NCBI GenBank assembly: GCA_963763135.1
Contig: CAVXNJ010000013.1
Span: forward strand, 124,001-188,000
Length of the DNA: 64,000 nucleotides
Direction of reading: 5' to 3'
Source: JANMZO01 sp963763135
GTDB lineage: Bacteria > Actinomycetota > Acidimicrobiia > Acidimicrobiales > JANYDT01
A model generated the notes under the pieces. That model saw only the letters and a program-made list of their open reading frames with translations, was not told where the DNA came from and did no database searches. Positions within the stretch are counted from its first letter, which is position 1, and the number at the start of each line of letters is the position of its first letter. Of the stretch, positions 8,826 through 17,403 are shown piece by piece. Made by a program: the position numbers and the translations under genes.

Positions 8826-8894
8826 TGAACCACCCTGGGTCTTGCGTAGGCGGGGTTATCGGGTTCCGGCCCCTGCTGGGATCGGTAAGTTCGC

Positions 8895-9725
8895 ATAGTA
8901 CATGGCTTCGTACTCTGCGGGTGAGGTCATGTTGCAGGCGCTGTGGAGTCGGTGGTGGTTGACCAGTCGACGGGACTCGGCGTCGTCGATCCCAGGCTAA
9001 GGACGCCGTTGGATGAGCTCGGTCTTGTAGAGCCTGTTCGTTGTCTCAGCGAGCGCGTCATAGGAGTCGCCCTTCGAACCAACGGAAGGTTCGACGCCGG
9101 CCTCGGCGGGGCGTTCGCTGTAACGAATGCTGAGGTATTGAACACCGCGGTCGCAGTTGAGCACGAGACCGGCGAGATCGTGCCGGCGTCGGGCCCACAA
9201 CCCCATCTCGAGTGCATCGAGCGCCAGGTCGGAGCGGAGCGAGGTTGAGGCTTGCCAGCCGACGATCATGAGCGAGTACACGTTTGATCACGAAAAGCGA
9301 GGTACACCCAGCCCGACAAGGTTCTGACGTAGGTCAGACCGGCCGCTCAGACCCGATTCGGTGCCGCGCCGTGAAACGCCGCTTCACGTGATCGGGACGG
9401 TGTCGACCGTTCCGGGCATGGTCGTGATTGGTGTTCGACGGCCCCGTGTGATGCCTCGGAGTCCTTCGTGGCGCATGATCCTTGCGACCTGGCCACGGCA
9501 GACCGTGTGGCCTTCGCAATGCAGCGCGTGCCAGATCTTCTCCGCGCCATAGACGCGTAGTTCTGGGCGTAGATGCGCCGGATCTCAACGTCGAGCTTGG
9601 CATCGGAGATCGATCGTGGCGATGGTGGCGATGGTGGCGACGTTTGCGCGACCAGTAGGTCGATGGGGCGACCTGCAACACCGCGCAGATCGGCTCGATT
9701 GTCCAAAGCAACCCATCAGTACACA
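8895..9725 (-). pseudogene. IS3-family OrfB transposase, frameshifted
   Basis: Blocks of the DDE integrase core appear in order but in different frames: an N-terminal SDAKLDVEIRRIYAQNY block near 9600, then the catalytic-core block CDRGVQYLSIRYSERPAEAG with VGSKGDSYDALAETTNRLYK around 9050-9150, and the terminal HHRLHSACNMTSPAEYEAMY near 8900. The middle of the core with the first catalytic Asp (around 9290-9400) is missing or unreadable. At least three frameshifts make it non-functional. Confidence 0.75.
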
Positions 9726-10078
9726 TACCTTTGTTCGCATCGATGACCGCGACTACTTCTTCGACTGGCGGTCGAGCTAGTGGCAGCTCCGAAGACAGAC
9801 GCTACTGCTTTCAAAATTTCGTTCGCCCGGCGAAGCTCACGGTTCTCACGCTCCAGCTGCAAGATCCGCTCACGATCTGCCGACGGCACACCAGGACGGC
9901 GGCGCTCGTCGATCTCGGCCTGGCGGACCCAGTTCCGCAAGGCTTCTTTGTTCACACCGGGCCTCGATGCCACCGACGCGATCGCGCCTGGCGCAGCACC
10001 GCTGTGCTCACGAATCTCGAACACCATCCGGACCTCGCGCTCACGCAACTCGACCGGGTACTTCGAGGACGTGCCATG
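9716..10078 (-). pseudogene. IS3-family OrfA (helix-turn-helix) with start-proximal frameshift
   Basis: The frame carries the usual OrfA order: SSKYPVELREREVRMVFEIR, a helix-turn-helix ending VNKEALRNWVRQAEID, and a leucine-zipper-like LQLERENRELRRANEILK before the OrfA/OrfB junction. The natural ATG at 10078 is out of frame with the rest by one base (it reads MARPRSTR), so an indel lies within the first codons. In intact IS3 elements OrfA and OrfB fuse by -1 frameshifting. Confidence 0.7.
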
Positions 10079-10130
10079 ACCAGAATCCTCGTTCCAGAGA
10101 ATGGGCCTACGCTGATCCCGGGGCGGTTCA

Positions 10131-10332
10131 CCGCCATGGAAACGTGGGACCGGCTCAGGGTCGAGATCGCCCACGACATGGCCATCGACAGTCATGGTCC
10201 AAGGCAATTTCTGGCTGAATTCTGGCAGACCGCTGGTCTGCCGCTGCAGAGAGGTTTCGTACCTTCGTAGGTGCTGGTTACAAGGACCGGCCACCGCCTT
10301 CGACGGGCTGGTGCGAATCCGGAGGTGCCCTG
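10131..10332. promoter_or_regulatory. Upstream region of the ABC exporter operon with a compact hairpin
   Basis: The 200-bp gap between the IS end and the exporter operon contains a perfect 8-bp inverted repeat with a three-base loop at 10224-10242 (GGCAGACC, GCT, GGTCTGCC). It could be an operator or a terminator for transcription leaving the IS. The ribosome-binding site GGAGGTG precedes ATG 10333. No promoter of the CTTCAG type is found here. Confidence 0.45.
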
Positions 10333-11076
10333 ATGGGTAGTCCAGCTATCGAATTGCAGGGTCTGCAGCATCGCTACGACAGTGCCCTGGTCCTGCAGGG
10401 AATCGATCTGCGAATCGACCATGGTGAGGTGTTCGGGTTCCTCGGGCATAACGGTGCAGGCAAGACGACCGCTGTCAACATTTTGACAACGCTCATCATT
10501 CCCACCGGCGGTACAGCGAGCGTCTGCGGTTTCGACGTGGTTCAACAGCGTCGAGAGGTGACTGAATGCATTGGGTATCTGCCGTCGGAGGTACGAATGT
10601 ACGGGCACCTCACGGCGTTGGAGAACCTGGAGTTTTTGGGTCGCTTGTCTGGGCTTTCAAAGCCGAAACAGGTGGCCAAAGACACGTTGAAGTTCCTAGA
10701 CGCGGCTGACCTTGGTGATCGCCGGGTGGGAACGTTCTCGTCGGGGATGCGCCAGCGGGTCGGGATCGCACAAGCGATCATGCATTCCCCACGGGTGTTG
10801 TTCCTGGATGAGCCGACAACTGGCCTGGATCCATTAGGCGTCCGGCAATTACGCGAGACGATCGTGGCGTTGAACCGGGAGCGCGGCATGACGGTATTCA
10901 TGAACACGCATTTGCTGGGCGAGGTTGCAAAGGTCTGCACGACGATCGGGGTGTTGAACCACGGCGAGTTGATTTACAAGGACTCGATCGAGGCGACAAC
11001 AGCCCGGTTCCCTGATGAAGGGTCACTCGAAGACATCTATGTGCGCATGGAAACATCCGAAGGCGTCTCACGATGA
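10333..11076 (+). CDS. ABC-2 type exporter ATP-binding protein
   Basis: The 247-residue nucleotide-binding protein has Walker A GHNGAGKTT (38-46), signature FSSGMRQR near residue 137, Walker B VLFLDEPTTGLDP near 157 and the switch His in MNTHLLGEV. It resembles the NatA/DrrA class that energises ABC-2 membrane proteins. GGAGGTG at good spacing supports ATG 10333. Its stop overlaps the start of the first permease (ATGA at 11073), and the operon continues with a second permease, a lipoprotein and a two-component system, a layout common for cell-envelope stress or peptide-resistance exporters. The substrate is unknown. Confidence 0.9.
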   Translation: MGSPAIELQGLQHRYDSALVLQGIDLRIDHGEVFGFLGHNGAGKTTAVNILTTLIIPTGGTASVCGFDVVQQRREVTECIGYLPSEVRMYGHLTALENLEFLGRLSGLSKPKQVAKDTLKFLDAADLGDRRVGTFSSGMRQRVGIAQAIMHSPRVLFLDEPTTGLDPLGVRQLRETIVALNRERGMTVFMNTHLLGEVAKVCTTIGVLNHGELIYKDSIEATTARFPDEGSLEDIYVRMETSEGVSR

Positions 11077-11999
11077 ACACGATGATCGCAACCGTTGCGT
11101 CCCATCAGGTACTTGCGTTGCGGCGCCGGCGAGTGCTCGGGGTTTTGGTCGGTTCGTTGGTCGGAGTCACAGCACTCGCTGGAATCCTGGGGTGGGCCAG
11201 TCACCAGACGATCATTGGAGTGTACGACGAGTCCGTGAAACTTCTCGCAACACGGAACCTCGCGGCACCGCCGAACCCGTTCCTCTTGAAACCGGTACTT
11301 TCGCTGCTGTCGAACATGGTCATCTACGTGACGATGATCGGCGCACTGGTGGCCTTGGTGCTCGGGCATCTCACGGTGGCCGAAGACGATACGACTGGGA
11401 TTGGTCGGCTCGTGTTTTCTCGGCGACTCAGCCGCCCCCAGTATGCGATCGGCAAGATTGCAGCATCGGGACTTGTTCTCGGCGTTTCGATGCTCGCGTG
11501 CGCGGTCGTGAGTGTCGTTGCGCTGGTCATCGTCAACCGGGTCGTCCCGTCGGCCGGTGACATTGGTCGGCTTGGATTGTTCTTTGGGTTCTCGTGGCTA
11601 TACCTGATGGTCTTCGCGTTGGTAGGGATGGTCACTTTGTTGATGACCGGTCGTCGTTCACTTGGGCTGCTGAGCGCCATGGGTGTATGGCTAGTCGTCA
11701 CGTTCGCCGTTCCGCAGTTCACGTCCGGGTTGCGGCCTTCGCAGTCCCTCAACCCGATCGTTGATCCGATCAGTACTTCCCAGACGTTCTTCAAGGTCAC
11801 CAGCAGGGCCCGACCAATTTCGATCGCCGAGCAGTTCAAGGAAGCAAGCTCGCGCATGTTGCGCACCGCTCCTGGCGAACCACTTGCCGACACACTTCTA
11901 CGTGTAGTTCCGATCGTGGCCGCGTTCGCACTCCTCTTGGCTGTGACGGTGCGACTCGTCCAGCGCCACGACTTCTCAAGGAGCAACTCCGGTGAATAG
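11073..11999 (+). CDS. ABC-2 family permease
   Basis: A 308-residue membrane protein of the ABC-2 type: an N-terminal helix (VLGVLVGSLVGVTALAGILG), a long extracytoplasmic segment, then helices around residues 90-110, 130-155, 165-190, 195-220 and a last one near the C-terminus. The Asp-Asp-Thr-rich cytoplasmic loop after helix 2 (VAEDDTTGIGRLVFSRRLSR) is typical of NatB-like proteins. Coupled by ATGA to the ATPase and overlapping the next permease by 8 bases, so the three likely form one complex with two different membrane halves. Confidence 0.8.
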   Translation: MNTMIATVASHQVLALRRRRVLGVLVGSLVGVTALAGILGWASHQTIIGVYDESVKLLATRNLAAPPNPFLLKPVLSLLSNMVIYVTMIGALVALVLGHLTVAEDDTTGIGRLVFSRRLSRPQYAIGKIAASGLVLGVSMLACAVVSVVALVIVNRVVPSAGDIGRLGLFFGFSWLYLMVFALVGMVTLLMTGRRSLGLLSAMGVWLVVTFAVPQFTSGLRPSQSLNPIVDPISTSQTFFKVTSRARPISIAEQFKEASSRMLRTAPGEPLADTLLRVVPIVAAFALLLAVTVRLVQRHDFSRSNSGE

Positions 12000-12969
12000 C
12001 AGAACTCTTACACTCGCAAAACACGAGTACCGCGCAGCGCTGCGCAGCCGTGTCCTGGTCGGTTTGCTCGGGATCTTGATCGTTGTCACCATCGCATCGG
12101 TCTACATCGCATCGGTCGCCCATCGCAGCCAAGTTGCGGACTATCAGGCGTACAAGGCGGCAGCCCAAGCTAGCGGTCTCGCGAAAATCGCGCCGTCTCC
12201 TCTCGCTCCTATGTCGTTGCTGCGAGGAGCGTTCGAGTACCTGCAAATTGTCGGAGCCGTGATCGCCATCGCCCTCGGGTTCTTGAGCGTGTCCCGTGAA
12301 CGTTCGAACCGGACCCTGCCTCTGTTGCGGTCTCGACCGGTCAGCGCCAGCGAACTGGCATCCGGAACCCTTCTAGGTGCAGTCGCAATTATCGCCACAC
12401 TGGTGGCCGCGACCGCCGCGGTTGGAGTGCTGTGCATCGGCCTGATCGGCAACGACTGGTTAAGTCCACCCGAATACGTTCAGCTCTTCCTTGCTTATGG
12501 GGCATCGGTGATCTACATGACCGGATTTTACGCCCTCGGCGTCTACGCCACTGCGAAGTCCAAAAACGCGACGAACGGACTCTTCATAGCGCTGTGCGTG
12601 TGGCTTGTCATCGTTCTGGTATTTCCACAGATAGGCGACACGCTGGACTCCGACAACCAGGTACCGGGCGGTCTCTTCAAGGCCATCGGCCTGAACCGGG
12701 CCGACGAAACCACCGTCCTGTCACACTTCACGATCTTCGAGACGATTCGCACACGCATCGAATACGTGTCCTTCGCCCAGCACTTCCAGCGCTTTGTGTT
12801 TGCCATGGCCGACGTCAAAGAACGCTACCGACCATTCGGTCTCGGGTGGCTCATGGCCCGAGTCTGGACCGATCTTGGTTGGGTTCTTGCCTGGCCAGCC
12901 CTACTCATCTCAGCCCAACGCCGCGCCCTGCGGAACCAACCAACCATCCCCCAAGGAGCATCATCATGA
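11992..12969 (+). CDS. ABC-2 family permease, second membrane subunit
   Basis: A 325-residue membrane protein similar in topology to the preceding one: first helix after a basic N-terminus (RSRVLVGLLGILIVVTIASV), an extracytoplasmic loop, the cytoplasmic loop SVSRERSNRTLPLLRSRPVS, and four to five further helices. The translation signal lies in the end of the previous gene, and its own stop overlaps the lipoprotein start as ATGA (12966-12969). It is predicted to pair with the 11073 permease. Confidence 0.8.
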   Translation: MNSRTLTLAKHEYRAALRSRVLVGLLGILIVVTIASVYIASVAHRSQVADYQAYKAAAQASGLAKIAPSPLAPMSLLRGAFEYLQIVGAVIAIALGFLSVSRERSNRTLPLLRSRPVSASELASGTLLGAVAIIATLVAATAAVGVLCIGLIGNDWLSPPEYVQLFLAYGASVIYMTGFYALGVYATAKSKNATNGLFIALCVWLVIVLVFPQIGDTLDSDNQVPGGLFKAIGLNRADETTVLSHFTIFETIRTRIEYVSFAQHFQRFVFAMADVKERYRPFGLGWLMARVWTDLGWVLAWPALLISAQRRALRNQPTIPQGASS

Positions 12970-13688
12970 AAAACCCGACAACCAACCAGACCAGCCAAAC
13001 TTCGCGATCTACGCCGTCGCGGACCCATCGCCAGACCATCTTGGTCGTCGCCGGGCTCGCAGTAGCGGGCGTTGCGCTCGGTGCGTGCAGCTCGTCGTCT
13101 CCAAAGCCTTCGGCGGGCACTGCGCCAGTCTCGGCTAGCCCCGCGCCCGCAGCAACCGACACCACACCCGCGGTGGCTGACACGACCCCGGTCGCTGCTG
13201 GAACGGCCACATCCAAGGCGCCTGCCGCTGCTGCGAGTGCCGGTGGTGCCGTTCTCCCGGTGCCAAGTAGCCCGATTGCGAACACGGCAACTGCCCAAAC
13301 ACTAAAAATCGATTCGGTCCTGGTCGAAAACAACCTTGATGCGACTGGCAAGGCAACCAGCGATCACCTGGAAGTTGCGCTCAGCAACACGGGCACGACG
13401 GCCCTGACAGGAGTCGAGGTGTTCTACACCTTTACCGATCCAACGACCGCAACCACCGAGAACTATTACACCAAGCTTCCCGCAGACTTCTCTATCCCTG
13501 CGGGCGGCAAACGTATTGTTCACTTTGATGACACTGGTGCTCCCGACCACTTCCCGGTCAACAAGTTCAGCCTCTATTACACGAGCAAGAACGCGATGGA
13601 CGTGAGCGTCACCGTGAGCGCAAAAGATGCGGCCGTGCAAAAGCTCGACCTGAAGAAGGACGCAGGCGGAGCAGAAGCGGCCGACTGA
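12966..13688 (+). CDS. Secreted lipoprotein, exporter-associated
   Basis: The 240-residue protein has a Thr/Ser-rich basic N-terminus, a hydrophobic stretch and a lipobox VALGAC at about residues 35-40, so it should be acylated by Lgt. An Ala/Thr/Pro-rich linker follows to about residue 110, then a compact domain of about 120 residues with alternating strands (DHLEVALSNTGTTALTGVEV, NYYTKLPADFSIPAGGKR), resembling an immunoglobulin-like or FxLYD-type fold. Its translational coupling to the ABC permeases suggests it works with the exporter outside the membrane. No specific family is recognised. Confidence 0.75.
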   Translation: MKNPTTNQTSQTSRSTPSRTHRQTILVVAGLAVAGVALGACSSSSPKPSAGTAPVSASPAPAATDTTPAVADTTPVAAGTATSKAPAAAASAGGAVLPVPSSPIANTATAQTLKIDSVLVENNLDATGKATSDHLEVALSNTGTTALTGVEVFYTFTDPTTATTENYYTKLPADFSIPAGGKRIVHFDDTGAPDHFPVNKFSLYYTSKNAMDVSVTVSAKDAAVQKLDLKKDAGGAEAAD

Positions 13689-13739
13689 CGTCAGACCTCG
13701 CACCGAACCAACAACGACAGCGACTCGAGTAGGCGAAAC

Positions 13740-14513
13740 ATGTCCCACGATCAGTTACCAGCCTCTGATCGCTTACGCGAACGTATCGATACAGTGGACT
13801 ACGTGGAACGTTCTCGCCTACTCGTTGTCGAAGACGACACCCGGATCGGGGCCTCGCTCACCAGGGCCCTTGAAGGATCAGGGTACTCAGTCACCTGGGC
13901 CGCGACAGCGCGAGAAGGCATCGACGCGTTCACCCAGGCCCTTGCTGGCACCGAACCGTTCCGGCTCGTCCTTCTCGACCTCGGCCTCCCCGACGCCAAC
14001 GGCCTGGACGTGTGCCGCATTCTCGTGGACTCCGACCCAATGATTCCAATTGTTATGCTCACCGCCCGCGACGACGAGCTTGACTCCGTGATAGGCCTTG
14101 ACGCAGGCGCCGTCGACTACGTCACCAAGCCGTTCAGCCTCGCGCCACTTCTGGCCCGGATCCGTGCACAACTCCGACGAACCGATAACGGCGACGTGGT
14201 CGAGCAGCACCTTCCGGCCGTCGTGACGGTCGGTGCGCTGACAATTAATCGGGCGGCTCGGCGAGTAACCAGAAGCGGACAAGAAGTCCAACTGCGACCC
14301 AAGGAGTTCGATCTCCTGGTGCGCCTCGCCATTGATGCCGAATCAGCCGTTACGCGGGAAACGCTCATGAATGATGTGTGGGATACGGAATGGTTCGGAT
14401 CAACAAAAACCCTTGATTTTCATGTGGCAGCACTACGCGCAAAACTTGACCCGGCAAGCGGTCCATCGATCATCACGACTATCCGTGGTGTCGGTTTCCG
14501 CCTCGAAAACTGA
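13740..14513 (+). CDS. OmpR-family response regulator
   Basis: Receiver domain with acidic pocket EDD at 31-33, phospho-acceptor Asp80 in LLDLGLPD, Thr in MLTARDDE and Lys in VTKPFS; a winged-helix DNA-binding domain follows, with the conserved EFDLLVRLAIDAESAVTRE and the end TTIRGVGFRLEN. The N-terminus is 20 residues longer than usual; a GTG just before VERSRLLVVEDD would give a standard length, so ATG 13740 is not certain. It is followed after 13 bases by its histidine kinase. With the 37683 and 61253 regulators it shares the wing segment W(F/Y)G(S/P)TKTLD. Confidence 0.88.
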   Translation: MSHDQLPASDRLRERIDTVDYVERSRLLVVEDDTRIGASLTRALEGSGYSVTWAATAREGIDAFTQALAGTEPFRLVLLDLGLPDANGLDVCRILVDSDPMIPIVMLTARDDELDSVIGLDAGAVDYVTKPFSLAPLLARIRAQLRRTDNGDVVEQHLPAVVTVGALTINRAARRVTRSGQEVQLRPKEFDLLVRLAIDAESAVTRETLMNDVWDTEWFGSTKTLDFHVAALRAKLDPASGPSIITTIRGVGFRLEN

Positions 14514-14526
14514 AATCACGAGTCGC

Positions 14527-15792
14527 ATGCGTCGCCGTGTTCTTGTAGCCATCATGACCGTCACAACGGTCGTGATGTTGCTCTTTGCCGTCCCACTCGG
14601 ATTTGTTCTCGAACGGCTCCTTGATGAACGCGCCGTGTTCGCTCTCGAGCACCGTGCAGCTCTCGCAGCAAGCAACATAGACCTGACCGACAAAACCGAC
14701 GTACCCGACGCATCGGAGTTTCCGGCAGGTCCAGAAGAGTTCGCCCTCTACGATGCCAAGGGCATTCGAATTGCGGGCTCCGGCCCAGAGTTCATCGTGG
14801 TGGCCAGTTTCAGCAAGAGTTCCACAGCCGACCGCACCACCGAACAAGGCCCGAACCTCGTGACCACACTACCGATCGTGTCGGGCGAAACGCTGGTCGG
14901 ATTCGTCCGCGCCCAACGGTCCCTGGCAACGATCGACGCGACGACAAAGCGTGCGCTCGCCTTTCTCATTGTTGGTGCCCTCGGCGTTCTTGGGATCGGC
15001 TGGATGATCGCTCGCCGACTCGCACGGACCATTGCGACGTCAACACAAACCCTCCGCGACGCAGCGGTTCGCCTTGGAAACGGTGACTTCACGCTCAACG
15101 CGCCCGCCACTGGGATCGCCGAGCTCGACGAGGTCGGCGACGCGCTTACCGCTACCGCCCAGCAGCTCGGCGAGCTCGTCGATCGCGAACAGGCCTTCAG
15201 CGCAGATGTTTCTCATCAACTGCGCACCCCAATCGCCGGCCTCCGGGCTGCACTGGAAACCGAGCTGGCGTTTCCGCGCGACGATCACCAAATCATCGTT
15301 CGCGAGTCGCTCGAAGACGTTGCGCGATTCGAGCGGACCGTCAATGACATTCTTGCGTTTGCCCGAAACGAGCGAAGTGCACACGCGACAACCGTTGATG
15401 TAACGGAAACCATCCGGGAAATTCACCATAGATGGTCGCCGAAGTTCGTAGCAGTCGGGCGGTCGCTGACCCTCAGCTCTGGAACGGCTGCGTGCAACGC
15501 CGTGGGCAATCAACGCCTCCTTGCCCAAGCCCTCGACGCGCTCCTCGACAACGCGCTGAAACACGGCGCTGGGCCAACCACGCTCAGTGTCATTGCCGAT
15601 AGCTCAAGCGCAGCAATCCAGGTCACCGACTCCGGTCAAGGTGATCATGGAAACGAACATTCTGGACTCGGCCTCGCACTCACCAACCGCCTAGTCCGCG
15701 CCCAGAACGGTCGACTCATTTCAGAACTTGACCGGGCCAAACCCACGATGCGAATCGTTCTCCTCCGGTCACAAACAGATCCAGCCCCCTGA
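14527..15792 (+). CDS. Sensor histidine kinase
   Basis: The 421-residue kinase has two membrane helices (about 5-28 and 143-165) flanking a sensor region of about 110 residues, a HAMP domain, a HisKA helix with phospho-acceptor His230 in SHQLRTP, and a HATPase domain with N-box DALLDNALKHG and G2 box GLGLALTNRL. The start at ATG 14527 gives the standard short basic N-terminus (MRRRVL). It pairs with the regulator immediately upstream. The sensor domain shows no known ligand-binding fold, so the signal is unknown. Confidence 0.88.
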   Translation: MRRRVLVAIMTVTTVVMLLFAVPLGFVLERLLDERAVFALEHRAALAASNIDLTDKTDVPDASEFPAGPEEFALYDAKGIRIAGSGPEFIVVASFSKSSTADRTTEQGPNLVTTLPIVSGETLVGFVRAQRSLATIDATTKRALAFLIVGALGVLGIGWMIARRLARTIATSTQTLRDAAVRLGNGDFTLNAPATGIAELDEVGDALTATAQQLGELVDREQAFSADVSHQLRTPIAGLRAALETELAFPRDDHQIIVRESLEDVARFERTVNDILAFARNERSAHATTVDVTETIREIHHRWSPKFVAVGRSLTLSSGTAACNAVGNQRLLAQALDALLDNALKHGAGPTTLSVIADSSSAAIQVTDSGQGDHGNEHSGLGLALTNRLVRAQNGRLISELDRAKPTMRIVLLRSQTDPAP

Positions 15793-15980
15793 GCCGCGAG
15801 ACGATCAGACCCGGACCAGATGACTCCGACCCAGAGACCGACCGACGAACGTTGCCTGCCTCGATGTCCGGCGATAGTCCCAAGTCCAAAATCGCAGCCT
15901 TCTCGTAGTCGGCAAACGTCGCAACGGGGCCCGTCCGTCGCAGCGCGCAGCGCGCAACATCGATTCTCACTTTGGCTGGC

Positions 15981-16050
15981 CTTTAGTTGCCTTCGGCGGA
16001 GCTGAAGCCACAATCCTTCATGGTGATTGACGTCTCCACATCATGTGGAG
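15981..16050 (+). promoter_or_regulatory. CTTCAG-class promoter and 5' leader hairpin of the 16070 gene
   Basis: Half-sites CTTTAG (15981), CTTCGG (15991) and CTGAAG (16002) are spaced 10 and 11 bp. Exactly 11 bases after the last comes the -10-like hexamer CATGGT (16019-16024). The predicted transcript begins near 16031 and at once forms a hairpin from the 17-base palindrome at 16034-16050 (CTCCACAT, one base, ATGTGGAG). The same order occurs before the paralogue at 23736. Confidence 0.6.
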
Positions 16051-16069
16051 CCCCGAAAGGAATGAACAC

Positions 16070-16582
16070 ATGAAATCCACATCAAAGCACAAGCGATGGG
16101 CCGCAGCAGGTCTCGTCGCTGGCCTGATGCTCGGTGGCGGTGCCTTTGCCAACGCAGCCACCAATGGTGGTACCTCGGCCAATGCGCCGAGTACTGCGAG
16201 CCAACCGGTCGCACCGTCAGTTCAGGTACAGGCCCCGAGCACGCCGGCGGCGCCCTCGCCGACAGCCCGGCCCGGCGACACCGCGGAGGCGTCGGACGTT
16301 ACAGACGTTGCGGGCACATCGGAAGCAGCCGACGCCAATGGTGCCCCGGATGTCAACGAAGCGACTGAAGCTCCTGAAGCCAACGAGGCCGTTGAAGCCA
16401 ACGAGCCCAACGAAGCGACTGATACCAAAGAAGCGAACGAGGCCCCTGAAGCCAACGAGGCCACCGATGGCGGGGCCGACTGTGAGGACGGCATCGTGAA
16501 GGGTACGTCGACACAATGCGACGGAGGCCCGTCGGCCAACCAGGACGGTGGCACCGAGACCCCTGACGCAGCGCAGAACTAG
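16070..16582 (+). CDS. Secreted Glu-Ala-Asn-rich low-complexity protein (paralogue 1)
   Basis: The 170-residue protein starts with a basic Sec signal peptide (KHKRWAAAGLVAGLMLGGGA, likely cleavage after ANA or AAT), then an Ala/Pro/Thr linker, then about 80 residues of imperfect repeats of EANEA/EPNEA type, and a conserved C-terminus with two cysteines (DCEDGIVKGTSTQCDGGPSA). It is acidic and probably disordered outside the C-terminus. A ribosome-binding site AAAGGA precedes ATG 16070. The paralogue at 23736 shares signal peptide, repeats and C-terminus, and both genes have the same promoter class and terminator. Function unknown; secretion and acidic repeats would fit cation binding or a wall-associated role. 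Confidence 0.75.
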   Translation: MKSTSKHKRWAAAGLVAGLMLGGGAFANAATNGGTSANAPSTASQPVAPSVQVQAPSTPAAPSPTARPGDTAEASDVTDVAGTSEAADANGAPDVNEATEAPEANEAVEANEPNEATDTKEANEAPEANEATDGGADCEDGIVKGTSTQCDGGPSANQDGGTETPDAAQN

Positions 16583-16593
16583 GCAATCGTCCC

Positions 16594-16636
16594 CGCGGAA
16601 CACGGACGGCCGTCCCCTGGCCGTCCGTGTTCCGCG
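16594..16636 (+). terminator. Strong hairpin terminator after the 16070 gene
   Basis: Perfect 18-bp inverted repeat at 16594-16611 and 16619-16636 with a seven-base loop; no long T tract follows, as is common in high-GC actinobacteria. The arm core GAACACGGACGGCC recurs in the terminator of the paralogue at 24235. Confidence 0.75.
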
Positions 16637-16653
16637 TCAACACTTCGGTTGAT

Positions 16654-16687
16654 CTTTAGGTTGTCTTCAGGAATGGGTGGGCATAGT
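16654..16687 (+). promoter_or_regulatory. CTTCAG-class promoter of the 16725 regulator operon
   Basis: Half-sites CTTTAG (16654-16659) and CTTCAG (16665-16670) are 11 bp apart; 11 bases later stands CATAGT (16682-16687), a good -10. The transcript would start near 16693 and lead to GTG 16725 with GAGGA upstream. Because the first gene encodes an OmpR-family regulator, this site suggests autoregulation. Confidence 0.65.
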
Positions 16688-16724
16688 TGAGTCGATCCAC
16701 CAACTCACCCGCCCCGAGGACCCC

Positions 16725-17402
16725 GTGCATGTTTTGGTCGTAGAAGATGATAATCGCCTCGCCGTCAACCTTCGACGTGGGCTCGAAGCCGAGGGATGGG
16801 CCGTCGAGATCGCCCAAGATGGCGAAGCCGGATTGTGGGCGGCTACGGAAGGGACCTTCGACGCAATCGTCCTCGACATCATGTTGCCGAAACTCAATGG
16901 GTTCCAGGTCTGTCGTCGGATTCGCGAGGCCGGAAACTGGACGCCGATACTCATGCTTACAGCGAAGAACGGTGAACTCGACGAAGCCGAAGCCCTTGAC
17001 ACTGGTGCTGATGATTTTCTGTCGAAGCCGTTCAGCTTCGTCGTGCTCGTCGCTCATCTCCGTGCGCTTCTGCGACGCGGCACCCGAGAACCCATCGCTG
17101 CGCTGGCTGCTGGCGATCTCACGGTTGACTCCGCTGGTCATCACTGTCGACGTGGCGACGTCGATATCCGCCTGACCGCCCGGGAGTTCTCCATTCTTGA
17201 ATTCCTTATCCGTCACGCCGGTGAGGTCGTTACGAAGTCGGAGATTCTCGCCAACGTGTGGGACTTCGCCTATGAGGGAGACCCAGGCGTCGTCGAGGTC
17301 CACATTTCGGCAATCCGAAAGAAGATCGACGCACCGTTTAAGCGTGAGGCGATCGAAACCATCCGAAACGTCGGCTACCGACTTGCATCGAACGGCGGAT
17401 GA
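16725..17402 (+). CDS. OmpR/PhoP-family response regulator, candidate master regulator of the CTTCAG promoters
   Basis: Receiver domain with EDD at 7-9, phospho-acceptor Asp51 in IVLDIMLPK, Thr in MLTAKNGE and Lys in SKPFSF; C-terminal winged helix with DIRLTAREFSILEFLIRHAG, a GDPGVVEVHISAIRKKID recognition and wing region and the end ETIRNVGYRLAS. It belongs to the MprA/TcrA-like branch, unlike the other three regulators here. GTG 16725 is chosen because GAGGA lies eight bases upstream and the predicted transcript starts after the alternative GTG at 16677. It is the only regulator in the window whose own promoter carries the CTTCAG pattern. Its TGA is followed directly by the kinase gene. 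Confidence 0.88.
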   Translation: MHVLVVEDDNRLAVNLRRGLEAEGWAVEIAQDGEAGLWAATEGTFDAIVLDIMLPKLNGFQVCRRIREAGNWTPILMLTAKNGELDEAEALDTGADDFLSKPFSFVVLVAHLRALLRRGTREPIAALAAGDLTVDSAGHHCRRGDVDIRLTAREFSILEFLIRHAGEVVTKSEILANVWDFAYEGDPGVVEVHISAIRKKIDAPFKREAIETIRNVGYRLASNGG

Positions 17403-17403
17403 A

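Larger units (their letters stand above)
8826..10130 (-). mobile_element. Degenerate IS3-family insertion sequence with terminal inverted repeats
   Basis: The element is about 1305 bp. Its ends are imperfect inverted repeats at 8826-8851 and 10105-10130, both starting TGAACC(A/G)CCC and ending GCGTAGGC; 20 of 26 positions agree. Inside, on the minus strand, lie an OrfA with a helix-turn-helix and leucine-rich coiled coil and an OrfB DDE transposase, both damaged. No matching target duplication is visible (CGACT on the left, CCGCC on the right), so either it is old or one flank was rearranged. The left end truncates a dedA remnant. Confidence 0.8.

Noticed and set aside
8817..10135. Target-site duplication around the IS3 copy
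   Set aside because: The flanking bases (CGACT and CCGCC) do not match; no duplication can be claimed.
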